This document shows, one piece after another, positions 20,474 through 29,181 of a DNA stretch of 35,524 nucleotides (the stretch's first letter is position 1; each line of letters opens with the position of its first letter). The DNA lies in IMG/VR virus record IMGVR_UViG_3300019884_000007, positions 1-35,524 of that record; one strand, 5' to 3'. This stretch comes from a virus. A model generated the notes under the pieces. The model had not been told where the DNA came from. It ran no database searches and saw only the letters and a program-made list of their open reading frames with translations. A program made the position numbers and the translations under genes.

Positions 20474-20728
20474 TTAGCCCTTTAATTCAACTTTTTGACC
20501 CTTAAAACCAACATTCACTACATTACAATTATGTCTCTTACACCATACTTGAAAACCCGCCTCAGTCCAGCCACATTCAATAGAAGAATATTCCCTCATA
20601 TTCTGGAAGCGTTCTTTATTTTCTTCACAACATTTTTTACAGTGAAAATAAAGTTTTATTTCGTTTTCCATCACCCCATTAAAATTGTAAGAGAATCCAG
20701 ATGCTTTCTTTTTCTTGGGCCGTTTCAT
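20474..20728 (-). CDS. Small zinc-finger-like protein, 84 aa, first gene of the leftward cluster
   Basis: Ribosome site in AAAAAAGGACTAAC directly before the ATG. A basic start (KRPKKKK) is followed by FHCKKCCEENK, SIECGWTE and WCKRHNCN, enough Cys and His for one or two zinc sites. It is the promoter-proximal gene of a small leftward cluster facing the late promoter. No family recognised. Confidence 0.5.
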   Translation of the reverse strand: MKRPKKKKASGFSYNFNGVMENEIKLYFHCKKCCEENKERFQNMREYSSIECGWTEAGFQVWCKRHNCNVVNVGFKGQKVELKG

Positions 20729-20956
20729 GTTAGTCCTTTTTTGTTGATCTCTTCAGTTAGCGCATAACGCTAAGACGGCCTAAGCCGTTTCGATCTATTA
20801 AGCCCATTTCCAACCAGGAGCAGGAAGAAGGTCGTTCAAATCCTTGGTACGAGTCATGATATACGGTTTAATCTCATCGTGCGGTTATGCAATCATATTA
20901 CATTATTACATGATATTAATGCAAGCAAAAATAAATAAAAAGAAATCCTTACACAC
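20729..20956. promoter_or_regulatory. Divergent intergenic region between the leftward cluster and the late operon
   Basis: No gene seen. Two neighbouring hairpins, TTAGCG/CGCTAA (20757-20773) and ACGGC/GCCGT (20775-20788), lie in the leader of the leftward cluster. A possible leftward promoter reads TTGCTT (20923-20928), 17 bases, TAATGT (20900-20905). An AT-rich tract has ATTACATT twice in tandem (20897-20911). Confidence 0.4.
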
Positions 20957-20989
20957 TTGACAAACAACACAAACTCAATTAAAAATTGA
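20957..20989 (+). promoter_or_regulatory. Predicted late promoter with overlapping palindrome
   Basis: TTGACA at 20957, 17 bases, TAAAAA at 20980 as a weak -10. TCAATT and AATTGA (20975-20989, three-base centre) straddle the -10, a position where a bound protein would block or modulate the polymerase. AGGAGA precedes the first late gene. This is the only promoter-like element seen before the packaging genes. Confidence 0.55.
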
Positions 20990-21007
20990 AACTTATCAGG
21001 AGATAAC

Positions 21008-21196
21008 ATGGTAGCAGAAGTCACCGTCACACTAAAAAATGAAGAAGCCAAAATCTCTAAAAAATATCTTGTCTATGAAACATTCACCATAGCAGAAAGC
21101 GACCCGACTATCGAAACCTGCGTAAAATCAACAAAAGAAAGCTTCAACGGTGAAGCTGAAACTGTATCAATAAAAATTAAGCTGCTCACTAACTGA
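21008..21196 (+). CDS. First late gene, 62 aa, unknown
   Basis: Good ribosome site (CAGGAGATAAC). A mostly beta, slightly basic protein: MVAEVTVTLKNEEAKISKKY then a helix, ending VSIKIKLLTN. It precedes the terminase small subunit by one base. No family recognised; may be a small packaging or late regulatory protein. Confidence 0.5.
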   Translation: MVAEVTVTLKNEEAKISKKYLVYETFTIAESDPTIETCVKSTKESFNGEAETVSIKIKLLTN

Positions 21197-21197
21197 T

Positions 21198-21560
21198 ATG
21201 ACAAAGCATGTTCAAATAGACTGGAATATAGTCGATGAACTTCTGTTAGCAAATTGCAGCGGCGAACAGGTCGCAGCAGAATTTGGCGTTCACGCTGATA
21301 CATTATATAGAAGAGTAAAAGAAGAAAAAGGAATGAATTTTGCTGCTTTTGCTGCAACTAGATACAGGAGAGGCGAAGGGCAGATTCTAAAGGGTCAATA
21401 TAATGCTGCAATGAATGGCAATTGGCACGCTCTAGCATATCTAGGAAAGGTAAGACTCAAGCAAGTGGAAGCAAAAGCCGAGCCAGTCAACGAACTAATT
21501 CCAGCACAGCGCGCAGTCATATCTCTAGAAAAAGATTCTCAAATAAATGTCCCAGATTGA
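21198..21560 (+). CDS. terS: Terminase small subunit, 120 aa
   Basis: The N-terminal 40 residues form a helix-turn-helix (VDELLLANCSGEQVAAEFGV followed by HADTLYRRVKEEKG) used to recognise the packaging site. The following segment (GEGQILKGQYNAAMNGNWHALAYLGK) is the helical oligomerisation part. It overlaps the large subunit gene by 14 bases. The assignment rests on the HTH and on the position directly before the large subunit. Confidence 0.75.
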   Translation: MTKHVQIDWNIVDELLLANCSGEQVAAEFGVHADTLYRRVKEEKGMNFAAFAATRYRRGEGQILKGQYNAAMNGNWHALAYLGKVRLKQVEAKAEPVNELIPAQRAVISLEKDSQINVPD

Positions 21561-23055
21561 TCTAGACCGCCTCCACGACAAACTCTACAGAATGGACAAT
21601 CTCTATCATATCGTAGATAGAGACGGAAATAATATTCCCTTCAAAATGAATCACGTACAGTTAGACGTATTCAAGTCTATTCACAAGCGAAATCTTATAT
21701 TAAAGGCTCGCCAATTAGGTATGAGCACTTTTTCCGTTCTATACCTACTTGATGAAGCCCTATTCAATTTCAATATGGCATGTGGAATCGTTAGCTACTC
21801 CATGGAGCATTCACAACACATCTTCAAAAGGATTATCGGCCATGCCCTGGACTACATGCCGAAAGAAATTCGCCCCCTTGGGATTAACAATCGTTCGGCT
21901 CGTGAAATCAGTTTTAACAATGGTTCTTTCCTGCGTGTTGATACTACTCTACGCGGGGGTGCTTATCAGCTTGTACTTGTTAGTGAGTTCGGTAAAACTT
22001 GTGCAAGAAGTCCACAGAAAGCAGAAGAGATAGTCACGGGAACGCTTAACACGCTATCACAGAGCGGCGTGGCTATCATAGAAAGTACGGGAGAGGGTAA
22101 CGAGGGGTTCTATGCACAAATGGTTACAGAGGCAGCCACAAGGGGAAATAAAGACCTATCCCCGCTAGATTATCATCTATTCTTCTACCCTTGGTATCTG
22201 GAGCCTAGTTATATCCTGAATCAAAAAGTATCCTATGACATAGCCCTTACAGACTACTTTGACAATATCGAGAAAGAAGCAAACGTTAAGTTATCTCAGC
22301 TACAAAGATTCTGGTACGCGCACCAAAAGAGTCTTCTAGGAGATAAGATCAAGCAGGAATTTCCCTCGACTATCCCAGAGGCCTTTCTTTCTTCTTCGGA
22401 CGCATATTACTATTCAGAATATATATCTAAGGCTTATGAGAATAACAGATGCCTATCAACAAGCCTTTATGATGCGCTTGCTCCTGTATACGTGGCGATG
22501 GATATCGGGGTAAACGACTTAACAGTAATGATTTTTTTTCAGGTGGTTCATGGAGAAATTAGGATTATCGACTACTACGAAGACAAGAATAAAGGTGTCG
22601 ATTTTTACGCGAAATTTCTTCTCCAAGATAAGAAATATTTATACAATACAATATTCTTGCCTCATGATGCCTCTCATAGAGACGGAATTGTCGTCGAAAA
22701 TACATTTGAACGAGAATTTAGAAAACTCTTTGCGCACACGTCTACAAAGTTCATTGTCCTCAAGAGGACAGATCTTAATTTAGGCATATCACACGCGAAG
22801 ATCAAGTTCGATAGATGCGTATTTAATATAGCAAAATGCAAGCCGCTGCTAGATCATCTTAATAAGTATCGAAAGAAGTGGAACGAGCCTACGGGGAGAT
22901 ACCTTGATGAGCCATATCATGACGTTCATTCCAATTATGCAGATGCTTTTCGATATACATGCCAAGCAGTCACACACTTAGAAACAGTATCTAATCTTGG
23001 TGGATCATTAGACAAGCATAGACAAGTAGTAGATTCTCGAAGAAAGCAAATTTGA
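21547..23055 (+). CDS. terL: Terminase large subunit, 502 aa
   Basis: This is the ATP-driven DNA-packaging motor and nuclease. Residues 54-61 (ARQLGMST) are the Walker A variant of phage terminases, VLVSE around 143-147 is Walker B, and IIESTGEG near 178 is the coupling motif. The nuclease half has VAMDIGVND (Asp319), LPHDA (Asp374) and DVHSNYADAFRY (Asp459/Asp466), the acidic triad of RNase H-like terminase nucleases. Length and order fit the P22-type group. Together with the permuted ends it supports headful packaging. Confidence 0.92.
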   Translation: MSQIDLDRLHDKLYRMDNLYHIVDRDGNNIPFKMNHVQLDVFKSIHKRNLILKARQLGMSTFSVLYLLDEALFNFNMACGIVSYSMEHSQHIFKRIIGHALDYMPKEIRPLGINNRSAREISFNNGSFLRVDTTLRGGAYQLVLVSEFGKTCARSPQKAEEIVTGTLNTLSQSGVAIIESTGEGNEGFYAQMVTEAATRGNKDLSPLDYHLFFYPWYLEPSYILNQKVSYDIALTDYFDNIEKEANVKLSQLQRFWYAHQKSLLGDKIKQEFPSTIPEAFLSSSDAYYYSEYISKAYENNRCLSTSLYDALAPVYVAMDIGVNDLTVMIFFQVVHGEIRIIDYYEDKNKGVDFYAKFLLQDKKYLYNTIFLPHDASHRDGIVVENTFEREFRKLFAHTSTKFIVLKRTDLNLGISHAKIKFDRCVFNIAKCKPLLDHLNKYRKKWNEPTGRYLDEPYHDVHSNYADAFRYTCQAVTHLETVSNLGGSLDKHRQVVDSRRKQI

Positions 23056-23111
23056 ATTTGATATACTTTAAAGTTTTAAAGTGATAATTCTTTAATTATC
23101 AATTCAAATTT
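23048..23111. promoter_or_regulatory. Nested inverted repeats between terminase and portal
   Basis: An imperfect 15/16-bp outer repeat (AAATTTGAATTTGATA facing TATCAATTCAAATTT, one extra base) surrounds two inner stems: ACTTTAA/TTAAAGT (23065-23082) and TGATAATT/AATTATCA (23082-23101). Part of the outer right arm is shared with the second stem, so two alternative structures are possible. Confidence 0.5.
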
Positions 23112-23121
23112 AGGCTAGAAC

Positions 23122-25245
23122 TTGAGTCACGAAATACGCACTGAATTTCTAGAAAAATATAGGTATGCTCATGATTATTGGGCACCTTTCATTAAAGATG
23201 CTGAAGTTTATACGTTAGCAGCTTCGGGCTACACCTGGTCCGTTGGAGAGCGTACAGATCTTATTAAAGAAGGACGTGAGCCGCTTGAATTAAATATCAT
23301 GCGTCGCCCTCTGCAATTCTTTTCGGGCTATCTTAGAGACAATATAAACTCAATTATCTATGCCCCTGTAGAAGGTAGCGACCAAAAAACGGCAGATCAG
23401 TTTACTAAGTTAGGCTACTACGTATGGGACAAAGGGTATGGTTATCCTACATTCCTAGACGCTTGTGATGAGGGCATGAAATCGGGCATTTCCCTTGTAG
23501 GTATCCGCATGGATTACTCAAGGGATTTTGTTAATGGGGATATTCAATTTTTCAAACGTACTTTTAATTCTTTCTATCTTGATCCTACTTTTGAGCAGAT
23601 AAACCTAAGAGACTGTGGCTATGGCATAACTCGTGACCTCGTTGACAAAGAATATGCAAAGCAACTCTTGCCATTTATCGACCCCAAGGAAATTGACAAT
23701 ATTCAATTTGGTTTTAGAGATGATAAATTTTTGACTTATCACCCTCAATTTAGTACTTTCTCGCGGAATCGAAATATCTTGGCGTATGATCAGTACTATA
23801 AGAGAGTAAGTAAAAAACGTGATTTTCTTGTTGATAATAACAACGGGTTTTTCCGTGACATTACTGATATGGATAGCGAGGAGAAGCAAAAGTTAAAGAT
23901 GGGGTTGGCCCGTCTTGTTGATCTTCGACGCAACGCCGATCTTTATGATATTGACCCTGAGGACGTTCCCAAGGTAGATATTCAATCCCATGATAGGGGT
24001 TTTGTTGAGCTAAACATTATGCTCAACGGGGAGTTAATGTATTGCGGTAATGACAAGACTGGAATTACCGATACTTTTCCTTTTGTCCCTATTGTATGTT
24101 ACATGGAGCCATCACTTTGGATGCCTTCGCAGCGTATTCAGGGCATGGCCTCTTGCCAATACTCGAATCAAAGGCAATTCAATAAGCGCCACATGAAGAT
24201 TGTAGACATGATGGACTCTACCATCTCCACGGGCTTCAAGTATCTTATAGGTGCTGTTCCAGATCCCTCAGATATGCAGCAATCGGGTCAAAATCGACTT
24301 ATCGGGGTAGATCCTGAGCATGCTCCTGCTGGTTTAGATTCTGTTCAGCAATTGAATGGAGGAGGAGCTAACCCTGCTCTAATGGAGTATCAAGGCATAC
24401 TTGATAAGTTATCGCTTACACTTGGTAACGTCACCGAAGCTTCTTTGGGCATGGATGAAAAGAGAAACACTCTTGTTTCTGGCCGTTTAGCTCAGGTGCA
24501 GATAGCTCAAAACTTGGTATCTAATAGAAAAGTATTTGACAACGTTGAAAATGCCCAGCAGGTATTGGGTGGGTTGGTTTTACAGACTATCCAGAATCAT
24601 TATTCTCCTGGAAAAGTTAAACGCATTCTTAATGAAGATCCAACACAGCAATTCTATGAAAAGCAGTTTGAACAATATGACGCTGTTATCAAAGAAGGCG
24701 TGCGTTCACGTTCTCAACAAGATGCGTACTATTATGAACTGGTTAATCTTAAACGTGATGGGATTGTTGATGTTCCTCAAGCTGAAATTGTCCGTGCTCT
24801 TCAGATGGCGGGACTAAGCGACCTTGAGAAATCTATTGAAGAACAAGACAAACAGAAAGCGCAGCAAATTAAGCAGATGGAACAGCTTCAAGCCAAAGAG
24901 ATAGAAGATCTTGATGCTAAGAAAGAAGCAAATCTTGGTTTAGCTCAAGAAAGAAAATCTAGAGTCATCTCTAACCTTGCTCTTAAAGACGAAAGGGAGT
25001 CCGAAGCTCAGCAGAATATTGCACAAGCAGCCCTTGATAGAGCTAAAACAATTACTGAAATTGCCACAATGCGTGATGACCGCATTCTTAAGGTACTTGA
25101 GTTTGTGAATCAATTAGAGGCTCAAGAAGCTCAAGGCAGAGAGATTCAAAAGCAACAAGTAAGTAATCAAGCTCATTCTATCAATGCAGAGACATTTGGT
25201 AGCTCAGAGCAAAAAGGCATTCAAGAGATGCAACAATTTCAATAA
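23122..25245 (+). CDS. Portal protein, 707 aa
   Basis: TTG start; the ribosome site is weak (TAGGCTAG). The N-terminal region reads YWAPFIKDAEVYTLAASGYTW, then PLELNIMRRPLQFFSGYLRD and SIIYAPVEGSD, typical of P22-type portals. About 580 onward is a long coiled coil rich in Gln, Glu and Lys (KQMEQLQAKEIEDLDAKKEA), matching the extended C-terminal barrel of that group. Length about 700 residues also fits. It forms the dodecameric ring for packaging and tail attachment. Confidence 0.85.
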   Translation: MSHEIRTEFLEKYRYAHDYWAPFIKDAEVYTLAASGYTWSVGERTDLIKEGREPLELNIMRRPLQFFSGYLRDNINSIIYAPVEGSDQKTADQFTKLGYYVWDKGYGYPTFLDACDEGMKSGISLVGIRMDYSRDFVNGDIQFFKRTFNSFYLDPTFEQINLRDCGYGITRDLVDKEYAKQLLPFIDPKEIDNIQFGFRDDKFLTYHPQFSTFSRNRNILAYDQYYKRVSKKRDFLVDNNNGFFRDITDMDSEEKQKLKMGLARLVDLRRNADLYDIDPEDVPKVDIQSHDRGFVELNIMLNGELMYCGNDKTGITDTFPFVPIVCYMEPSLWMPSQRIQGMASCQYSNQRQFNKRHMKIVDMMDSTISTGFKYLIGAVPDPSDMQQSGQNRLIGVDPEHAPAGLDSVQQLNGGGANPALMEYQGILDKLSLTLGNVTEASLGMDEKRNTLVSGRLAQVQIAQNLVSNRKVFDNVENAQQVLGGLVLQTIQNHYSPGKVKRILNEDPTQQFYEKQFEQYDAVIKEGVRSRSQQDAYYYELVNLKRDGIVDVPQAEIVRALQMAGLSDLEKSIEEQDKQKAQQIKQMEQLQAKEIEDLDAKKEANLGLAQERKSRVISNLALKDERESEAQQNIAQAALDRAKTITEIATMRDDRILKVLEFVNQLEAQEAQGREIQKQQVSNQAHSINAETFGSSEQKGIQEMQQFQ

Positions 25246-25261
25246 CCACAAGGAGGGCTAA

Positions 25262-25471
25262 ATGGCCTACAAGGATAAAATGAGCGGTGGCGGGAAGTTC
25301 ATGGATAACGCCAAAGGTATGTGCTCAACAAAAGATAATCCCATGAAGCAACCATCAAGAACAAGTGCTGAATGCGGCCCTGGAATGAATGCCGATCAAC
25401 GCAAAGCTAACAAACTGCTACAGCAAGCTCAAAAGAAACAAGATAGTTTACGCGGGCTAAGCGGAATGTAA
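25262..25471 (+). CDS. Small basic protein after the portal, 69 aa
   Basis: Ribosome site AAGGAGG. Low-complexity basic product, MAYKDKMSGGGKFMDNAKG then ANKLLQQAQKKQDSLRG. No fold predicted. It resembles another small basic protein of this genome (at 29911) in size and composition. It could be a minor DNA-associated virion protein. Confidence 0.5.
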   Translation: MAYKDKMSGGGKFMDNAKGMCSTKDNPMKQPSRTSAECGPGMNADQRKANKLLQQAQKKQDSLRGLSGM

Positions 25472-25472
25472 C

Positions 25473-25862
25473 ATGGATTTGATGCAATGTCCTACTAGCG
25501 GACTGATGCTTCCCAAGCAATTTGTCGACGAGAAACAGTCGTTAAAAAAATCTATAGATTCTTGGGTTGAAAAAGCTATTAGTGAAAACCAAAGAATTGA
25601 AGGGAGTTATTTCTTAACATTTCACGCTAAGTTTAATAAGCACGATCCTTCGGTTTTCGAGATAGATGCACCAAAGATAACGAAACGATTGCCTCCTTTT
25701 ATGTCGAATACGCTTGTGTATTTTGTATGTAATAAGAGGGGATTTAGCGAGCTTTTATGGATGGTTTCTCCCAAGAAAAAAGGTGAGAAACTCAAAGTAG
25801 AATTTAATAAGCAAGGTGTCGCCTACCTTCAAGCAAAGGGTGCAATGCCGAAAACGGCATAA
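25473..25862 (+). CDS. 129-aa protein before the scaffold, unknown
   Basis: Begins MDLMQCPTSGLMLPKQF and alternates helices with strands (SYFLTFHAKFNKHDPSVFEI); the end is basic. The stop precedes the scaffold gene by about 38 bases. No family recognised. Position between portal and scaffold suggests a head-assembly accessory. Confidence 0.5.
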   Translation: MDLMQCPTSGLMLPKQFVDEKQSLKKSIDSWVEKAISENQRIEGSYFLTFHAKFNKHDPSVFEIDAPKITKRLPPFMSNTLVYFVCNKRGFSELLWMVSPKKKGEKLKVEFNKQGVAYLQAKGAMPKTA

Positions 25863-25899
25863 CTTTCGTGAGGAGAATCTCACGTTTAGACGGGGAAAT

Positions 25900-26574
25900 A
25901 TGACTGAACAGGAAACCGTGAAGCCTGAGTTAGATGAGACAATGAAGGAAGCTTTGCAAGAAGATATATATGAAGACAATCTTCCGCAAGAAGCTCCTGA
26001 GGCAGAAGCTAAAGAAGAAACTAGGGTTCCTCTTTCAGCTTTGCAAAAAGAACGTAAAAAGCGTCAAGAAGTCGAGCATGAGAAGATTCGTTTTGAGGCA
26101 GAAAACAGAGTTTTAAGGGAACAGCAACAAAGAATTGCTAACCCTGAGCCTAAAGATGATGAAACTCAATATGAATCGGCTACTAGAAAAGATGTTGATA
26201 CGCGTTTGTCTCAGACTAAAGAAGAAATTCTTCGTGAAGTGCAAGAAACTTTGTGGGTTAGACAAAACCAAGAAAAATTCTCTTATGCTAGAGAAAATTT
26301 AGAAAACTTTTTAAAACAAAGACCTAACTTACGTGATGCTATAGCAACAGCTCCAAATCGTTGGGAAGAGGCCTATATCCTTATGGAAGCATTGACACCA
26401 AAGCAACAAGCTCAATTAAAGCCAACAGCTTCAGCAGCTAAAAAGGAAACTCCTGGGAGTCCTTCAGGTGTGCCAAAAGCGGCGGCTATTAATCAAGCTG
26501 TTGACGTAATGACAATGTCGGATAAGGAGTTTACGGAGTGGAGAAATATGCAAAAGCGTAGACGTACGGGATAG
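25900..26574 (+). CDS. Capsid scaffolding protein, 224 aa
   Basis: The ATG at MTEQETV is preferred: the longer upstream frame overlaps the previous gene out of phase. Very acidic N-terminus, a central coiled coil (LQKERKKRQEVEHEKIRFEAENRVLREQ is typical), and a basic C-terminal helix (EWRNMQKRRRTG) of the kind that binds capsid subunits. Location directly before the capsid gene and absence of catalytic motifs support scaffold rather than protease. Confidence 0.75.
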   Translation: MTEQETVKPELDETMKEALQEDIYEDNLPQEAPEAEAKEETRVPLSALQKERKKRQEVEHEKIRFEAENRVLREQQQRIANPEPKDDETQYESATRKDVDTRLSQTKEEILREVQETLWVRQNQEKFSYARENLENFLKQRPNLRDAIATAPNRWEEAYILMEALTPKQQAQLKPTASAAKKETPGSPSGVPKAAAINQAVDVMTMSDKEFTEWRNMQKRRRTG

Positions 26575-26592
26575 GTCGAAGGATAGGAAATA

Positions 26593-27537
26593 ATGGCTGG
26601 ATCAGTCACAACAACCAACCAATATGGCTCAATGGCCGATAGATGGGCACACCGTGCGCTTCTTCAAAGGTCAAAGCCAAGAAACGTTCACAACCTTTTT
26701 GGTAGAGCGTTTAGTTTGCCCCAGAAAAATACCGATACGATCGCTTTCAGAAGACAAGAGAACTTGAATTCCGATCCAGTCGTTATTCCTCAAGATGCCG
26801 ATCCTGCTCCTGAGCAAGTACTAAAATTTGATATCAACGTAACTGTACAAGAATTTGGTAAAGTTGTGTTGTTATCAAGAAAAGTTATCTTAGTTGTAGA
26901 GGACGATACTGCCTCTGAAACTGCTGATAACCTTTCACAGTGCATGCACACTATGCTAGATAAGGTAACACGTGATGTATGGGACTCTTCCGTACCACAA
27001 ATTTCTTGTCTAAACGGGGTTAATGGTAATGCTATAACAGAGCTTACCCAAATCGACGTAAACCGTGCTATTCAGTACTTAGATGACGGTGATACTGAGA
27101 AGATGACTCCTACTATCGAAGGTACCTCACGTTTTGGTACGGGCCCTGTAGAAGCTGGTTTTTGGGTTACAGCACACGTAAATTTGAAACCAGATATTCG
27201 CTCCTTAGACTCCTTTGTACCTACTTCTCAATATGGTTCACAAGAGCCTGTGTTGCAAGCAGAGTATGGAGCAACTGATGAAGCAAGATGGGTTACTTCT
27301 ACTCTTGTTAAATTCTCCAATGCTAACCCGCCTGTGTATAACAACACATTTGTTGGTGCTAATGCTTATGGTTATGTAGGCATAGACGAGGTTTCGACTG
27401 AGATGATCCTAAAACCACTTGGTTTCAATGATTATCTAAATCGTTTCCAATCAATGGGTTTCACAGCATGGTTTAACTCAGCCATCTTGGATGATTCCCA
27501 TATCGTAACCTTACTTTCAACCAAAGCAGCAGCTTAA
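26593..27537 (+). CDS. Major capsid protein, N4-gp56-like, 314 aa
   Basis: N-terminal TTTNQYGSMADRWAHRALL and PRNVHNLFGRAFSLPQKNTD, then TIAFRRQENL and KFDINVTVQEFGKVVLLS, are the signature of the N4-gp56-type HK97-fold capsids. A central TARGET-like block (MTPTIEGTSRFGTGPVEAGF) and VLQAEYGATDEARWV follow. Length is in the usual range of the family. Gene order scaffold-capsid and a well-formed ribosome site fit high expression. Confidence 0.85.
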   Translation: MAGSVTTTNQYGSMADRWAHRALLQRSKPRNVHNLFGRAFSLPQKNTDTIAFRRQENLNSDPVVIPQDADPAPEQVLKFDINVTVQEFGKVVLLSRKVILVVEDDTASETADNLSQCMHTMLDKVTRDVWDSSVPQISCLNGVNGNAITELTQIDVNRAIQYLDDGDTEKMTPTIEGTSRFGTGPVEAGFWVTAHVNLKPDIRSLDSFVPTSQYGSQEPVLQAEYGATDEARWVTSTLVKFSNANPPVYNNTFVGANAYGYVGIDEVSTEMILKPLGFNDYLNRFQSMGFTAWFNSAILDDSHIVTLLSTKAAA

Positions 27538-27547
27538 GGAGTAAATC

Positions 27548-28315
27548 ATGTCTGACTTACATTGGGGACAAACTATGACCGAAGCCTACAGATTCATTTC
27601 TGCTGGGACGGCTCATACCTTCGCATTTAATTTCCCACCTGACAAAGTGGTTTTCAACAACCTTACTAAATGGACTGCTACTGCTGGTGGCGATCCTGTT
27701 TCGGTATGGTTTAGAGATCAAACAACTACAGCTCATGCCTTCCAGCAGACTGTAATTGATTCCTCCGCTGGAGCTTCTTTTAACTTTAAAGATGCAACAA
27801 CTAACGGCTTTACAGTAGCTAATACAGCCGGCGGAGCACCTGCTTATAGAGCACTTATTTCAGGTGTGACACAAGCAGATCCTTGCGTCATCACAACAGT
27901 TGCAGATCATGGCTATCAAACAAATCAAATCGTGAGAATTACTGATTTGGGCGATGTTGGCGTAACTGATAGAGGTATGGGTCAACTGAACAATAACCGT
28001 TATGGGATCATTGTTCTTTCTGATACTACTTTCTCTATTTATGATGTGACAACAGGTGAGCCAATTGATTCTACAAGCTATACAGCGTGGGTAGCTGGTG
28101 GAAGAGTGGATTTGGAATCGAGAGTTATTTCGTTGAATAACCCTCAGCAGTTCCCTTATTTGGTAACTCCTTATGTTCCAACTCCATTTGTCTATAATCC
28201 TATTACTTATCAACTGACAGCAGGCACCGATGTTATGCAGTCTGATGGGGATGAATTCCTTATCGAAGTTTATAAGTGGGGAGCTGTTTACGACCTAGGT
28301 GATTTAGTAACCTAA
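27548..28315 (+). CDS. Head-associated protein with FCCH-like beta domain, 255 aa
   Basis: Residues 104-187 carry SGVTQADPCVITTVADHGYQ, then GQLNNNRYGIIVLSDTTFSI and YDVTTGEPIDSTSY, a beta-sheet module that in phages is often annotated as like the FCCH domain of E1 enzymes. The same module recurs in the next gene and in the tail nozzle protein. The N-terminal 100 residues (HWGQTMTEAYRFISAGTAHTF) may be the virion-binding part. A decoration or joining protein is likely. Ribosome site AAGGAG. Confidence 0.6.
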   Translation: MSDLHWGQTMTEAYRFISAGTAHTFAFNFPPDKVVFNNLTKWTATAGGDPVSVWFRDQTTTAHAFQQTVIDSSAGASFNFKDATTNGFTVANTAGGAPAYRALISGVTQADPCVITTVADHGYQTNQIVRITDLGDVGVTDRGMGQLNNNRYGIIVLSDTTFSIYDVTTGEPIDSTSYTAWVAGGRVDLESRVISLNNPQQFPYLVTPYVPTPFVYNPITYQLTAGTDVMQSDGDEFLIEVYKWGAVYDLGDLVT

Positions 28316-28318
28316 GGT

Positions 28319-28339
28319 AATGTAAAGCAGCTTTACATT
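28319..28339. promoter_or_regulatory. 21-bp palindrome matching the one in the early operon
   Basis: AATGTAAAGC, one base, and its exact reverse complement, in the 36-base gap between two late genes. The half-sites equal those at 11659-11680, where the centre is two bases. It may be an operator or a very tight RNA stem. Confidence 0.5.
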
Positions 28340-28351
28340 TGGAAAATAAGT

Positions 28352-28714
28352 ATGGGACAAATCCCTCATAGGGCAAATATACTGAATGTAACCAATGCGC
28401 TTCCAGCCGTTGTAACGACGGATGGAGCGCATGGGTTTAGTTCTTTTCAATTTGTTCGATTGACAGATCTTAATGGGATGATGCCCACTCCCCGTGGGGA
28501 AGATCAGCTAAACAACGGACGATTTAGAATTGTTGTTATAGATGATACAAGTTTTTATCTTCAAAACCCGATCACTTTTGAAGATATAGACTCAACAACA
28601 TATCCTCCTTATGTTGAAGGGGGAAGTGCTAACAGAGTGCCTACGGATTTTTATTTTTATCCTCAAGACTCTGAGACTTATACGAATCCTGATGACATAG
28701 TACCTAATCCTTAA
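28352..28714 (+). CDS. Small FCCH-like beta-domain protein, 120 aa
   Basis: Residues 8-92 are one FCCH-like module: NVTNALPAVVTTDGAHGFSS, then DQLNNGRFRIVVIDDTSFYL and DIDSTTYPPYVEGG. It aligns well with residues 104-187 of the preceding protein (shared QLNNxRx, DDTxF, DSTxY). This suggests duplication of a head-surface or connector domain. The C-terminus is short and acidic. Confidence 0.6.
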   Translation: MGQIPHRANILNVTNALPAVVTTDGAHGFSSFQFVRLTDLNGMMPTPRGEDQLNNGRFRIVVIDDTSFYLQNPITFEDIDSTTYPPYVEGGSANRVPTDFYFYPQDSETYTNPDDIVPNP

Positions 28715-28721
28715 GGAAAAC

Positions 28722-29174
28722 ATGGTAAAGAAATCAAAAGAAGAAGAGATGGAAAGTGCGTTAGCAGCGGTTGAAAAGCCAGCTATCGAGGACATGCCTT
28801 TCGAGTCACTACGCGATTATAGGCTTTACAACGAAGCTGCCAGGGCAGCGAATAAGAAGCTACGTATATGTCGCTATCCTATTAAACCTTGTCCTATTGA
28901 ATTGCACCCGAAACAGAGAGTTCAATTTGGAAGAGTGGATCAGCCTTCTAACCCCCTTCCTGTTCATGTAAGCGATGATAAAATTCATTATCACGAGACA
29001 TTGATCCCTGGGAAGATTTATGATTTACCGATTTATATCGTTGATTATTTAGCTAAGAAGGGCACTCCTGTTTGGAAATGGTTTGATCTTGCTGATGGCT
29101 CAAGAGAAACTAGAATTGCCTCTACAACACCACGTTTCACATTAAGAACGATTCATGATGAAGCTATAGCGTAG
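28722..29174 (+). CDS. 150-aa virion protein, unknown
   Basis: After a charged helix (KKSKEEEMESALAAVEKPA), the core reads RICRYPIKPCPIELHPKQR and VQFGRVDQPSNPLPVHV, then GKIYDLPIYIVDYLAKKGTPV and WKWFDLADGSRE. It looks like a conserved small structural protein that follows capsid genes in podoviruses, as I recall, but no role is established. A minor capsid or neck protein is likely. Confidence 0.55.
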   Translation: MVKKSKEEEMESALAAVEKPAIEDMPFESLRDYRLYNEAARAANKKLRICRYPIKPCPIELHPKQRVQFGRVDQPSNPLPVHVSDDKIHYHETLIPGKIYDLPIYIVDYLAKKGTPVWKWFDLADGSRETRIASTTPRFTLRTIHDEAIA

Positions 29175-29181
29175 GTATAAA

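Noticed and set aside
20744-20860. tRNA-like pieces (an anticodon-arm-like stem TTAGC/GCTAA and a T-loop-like GTTCAAATCC)
   Set aside because: The T-loop lacks a paired 5-bp stem, the loop base before the presumed anticodon is not U, and no 7-bp acceptor stem can be formed. Treated as hairpins in a leader.
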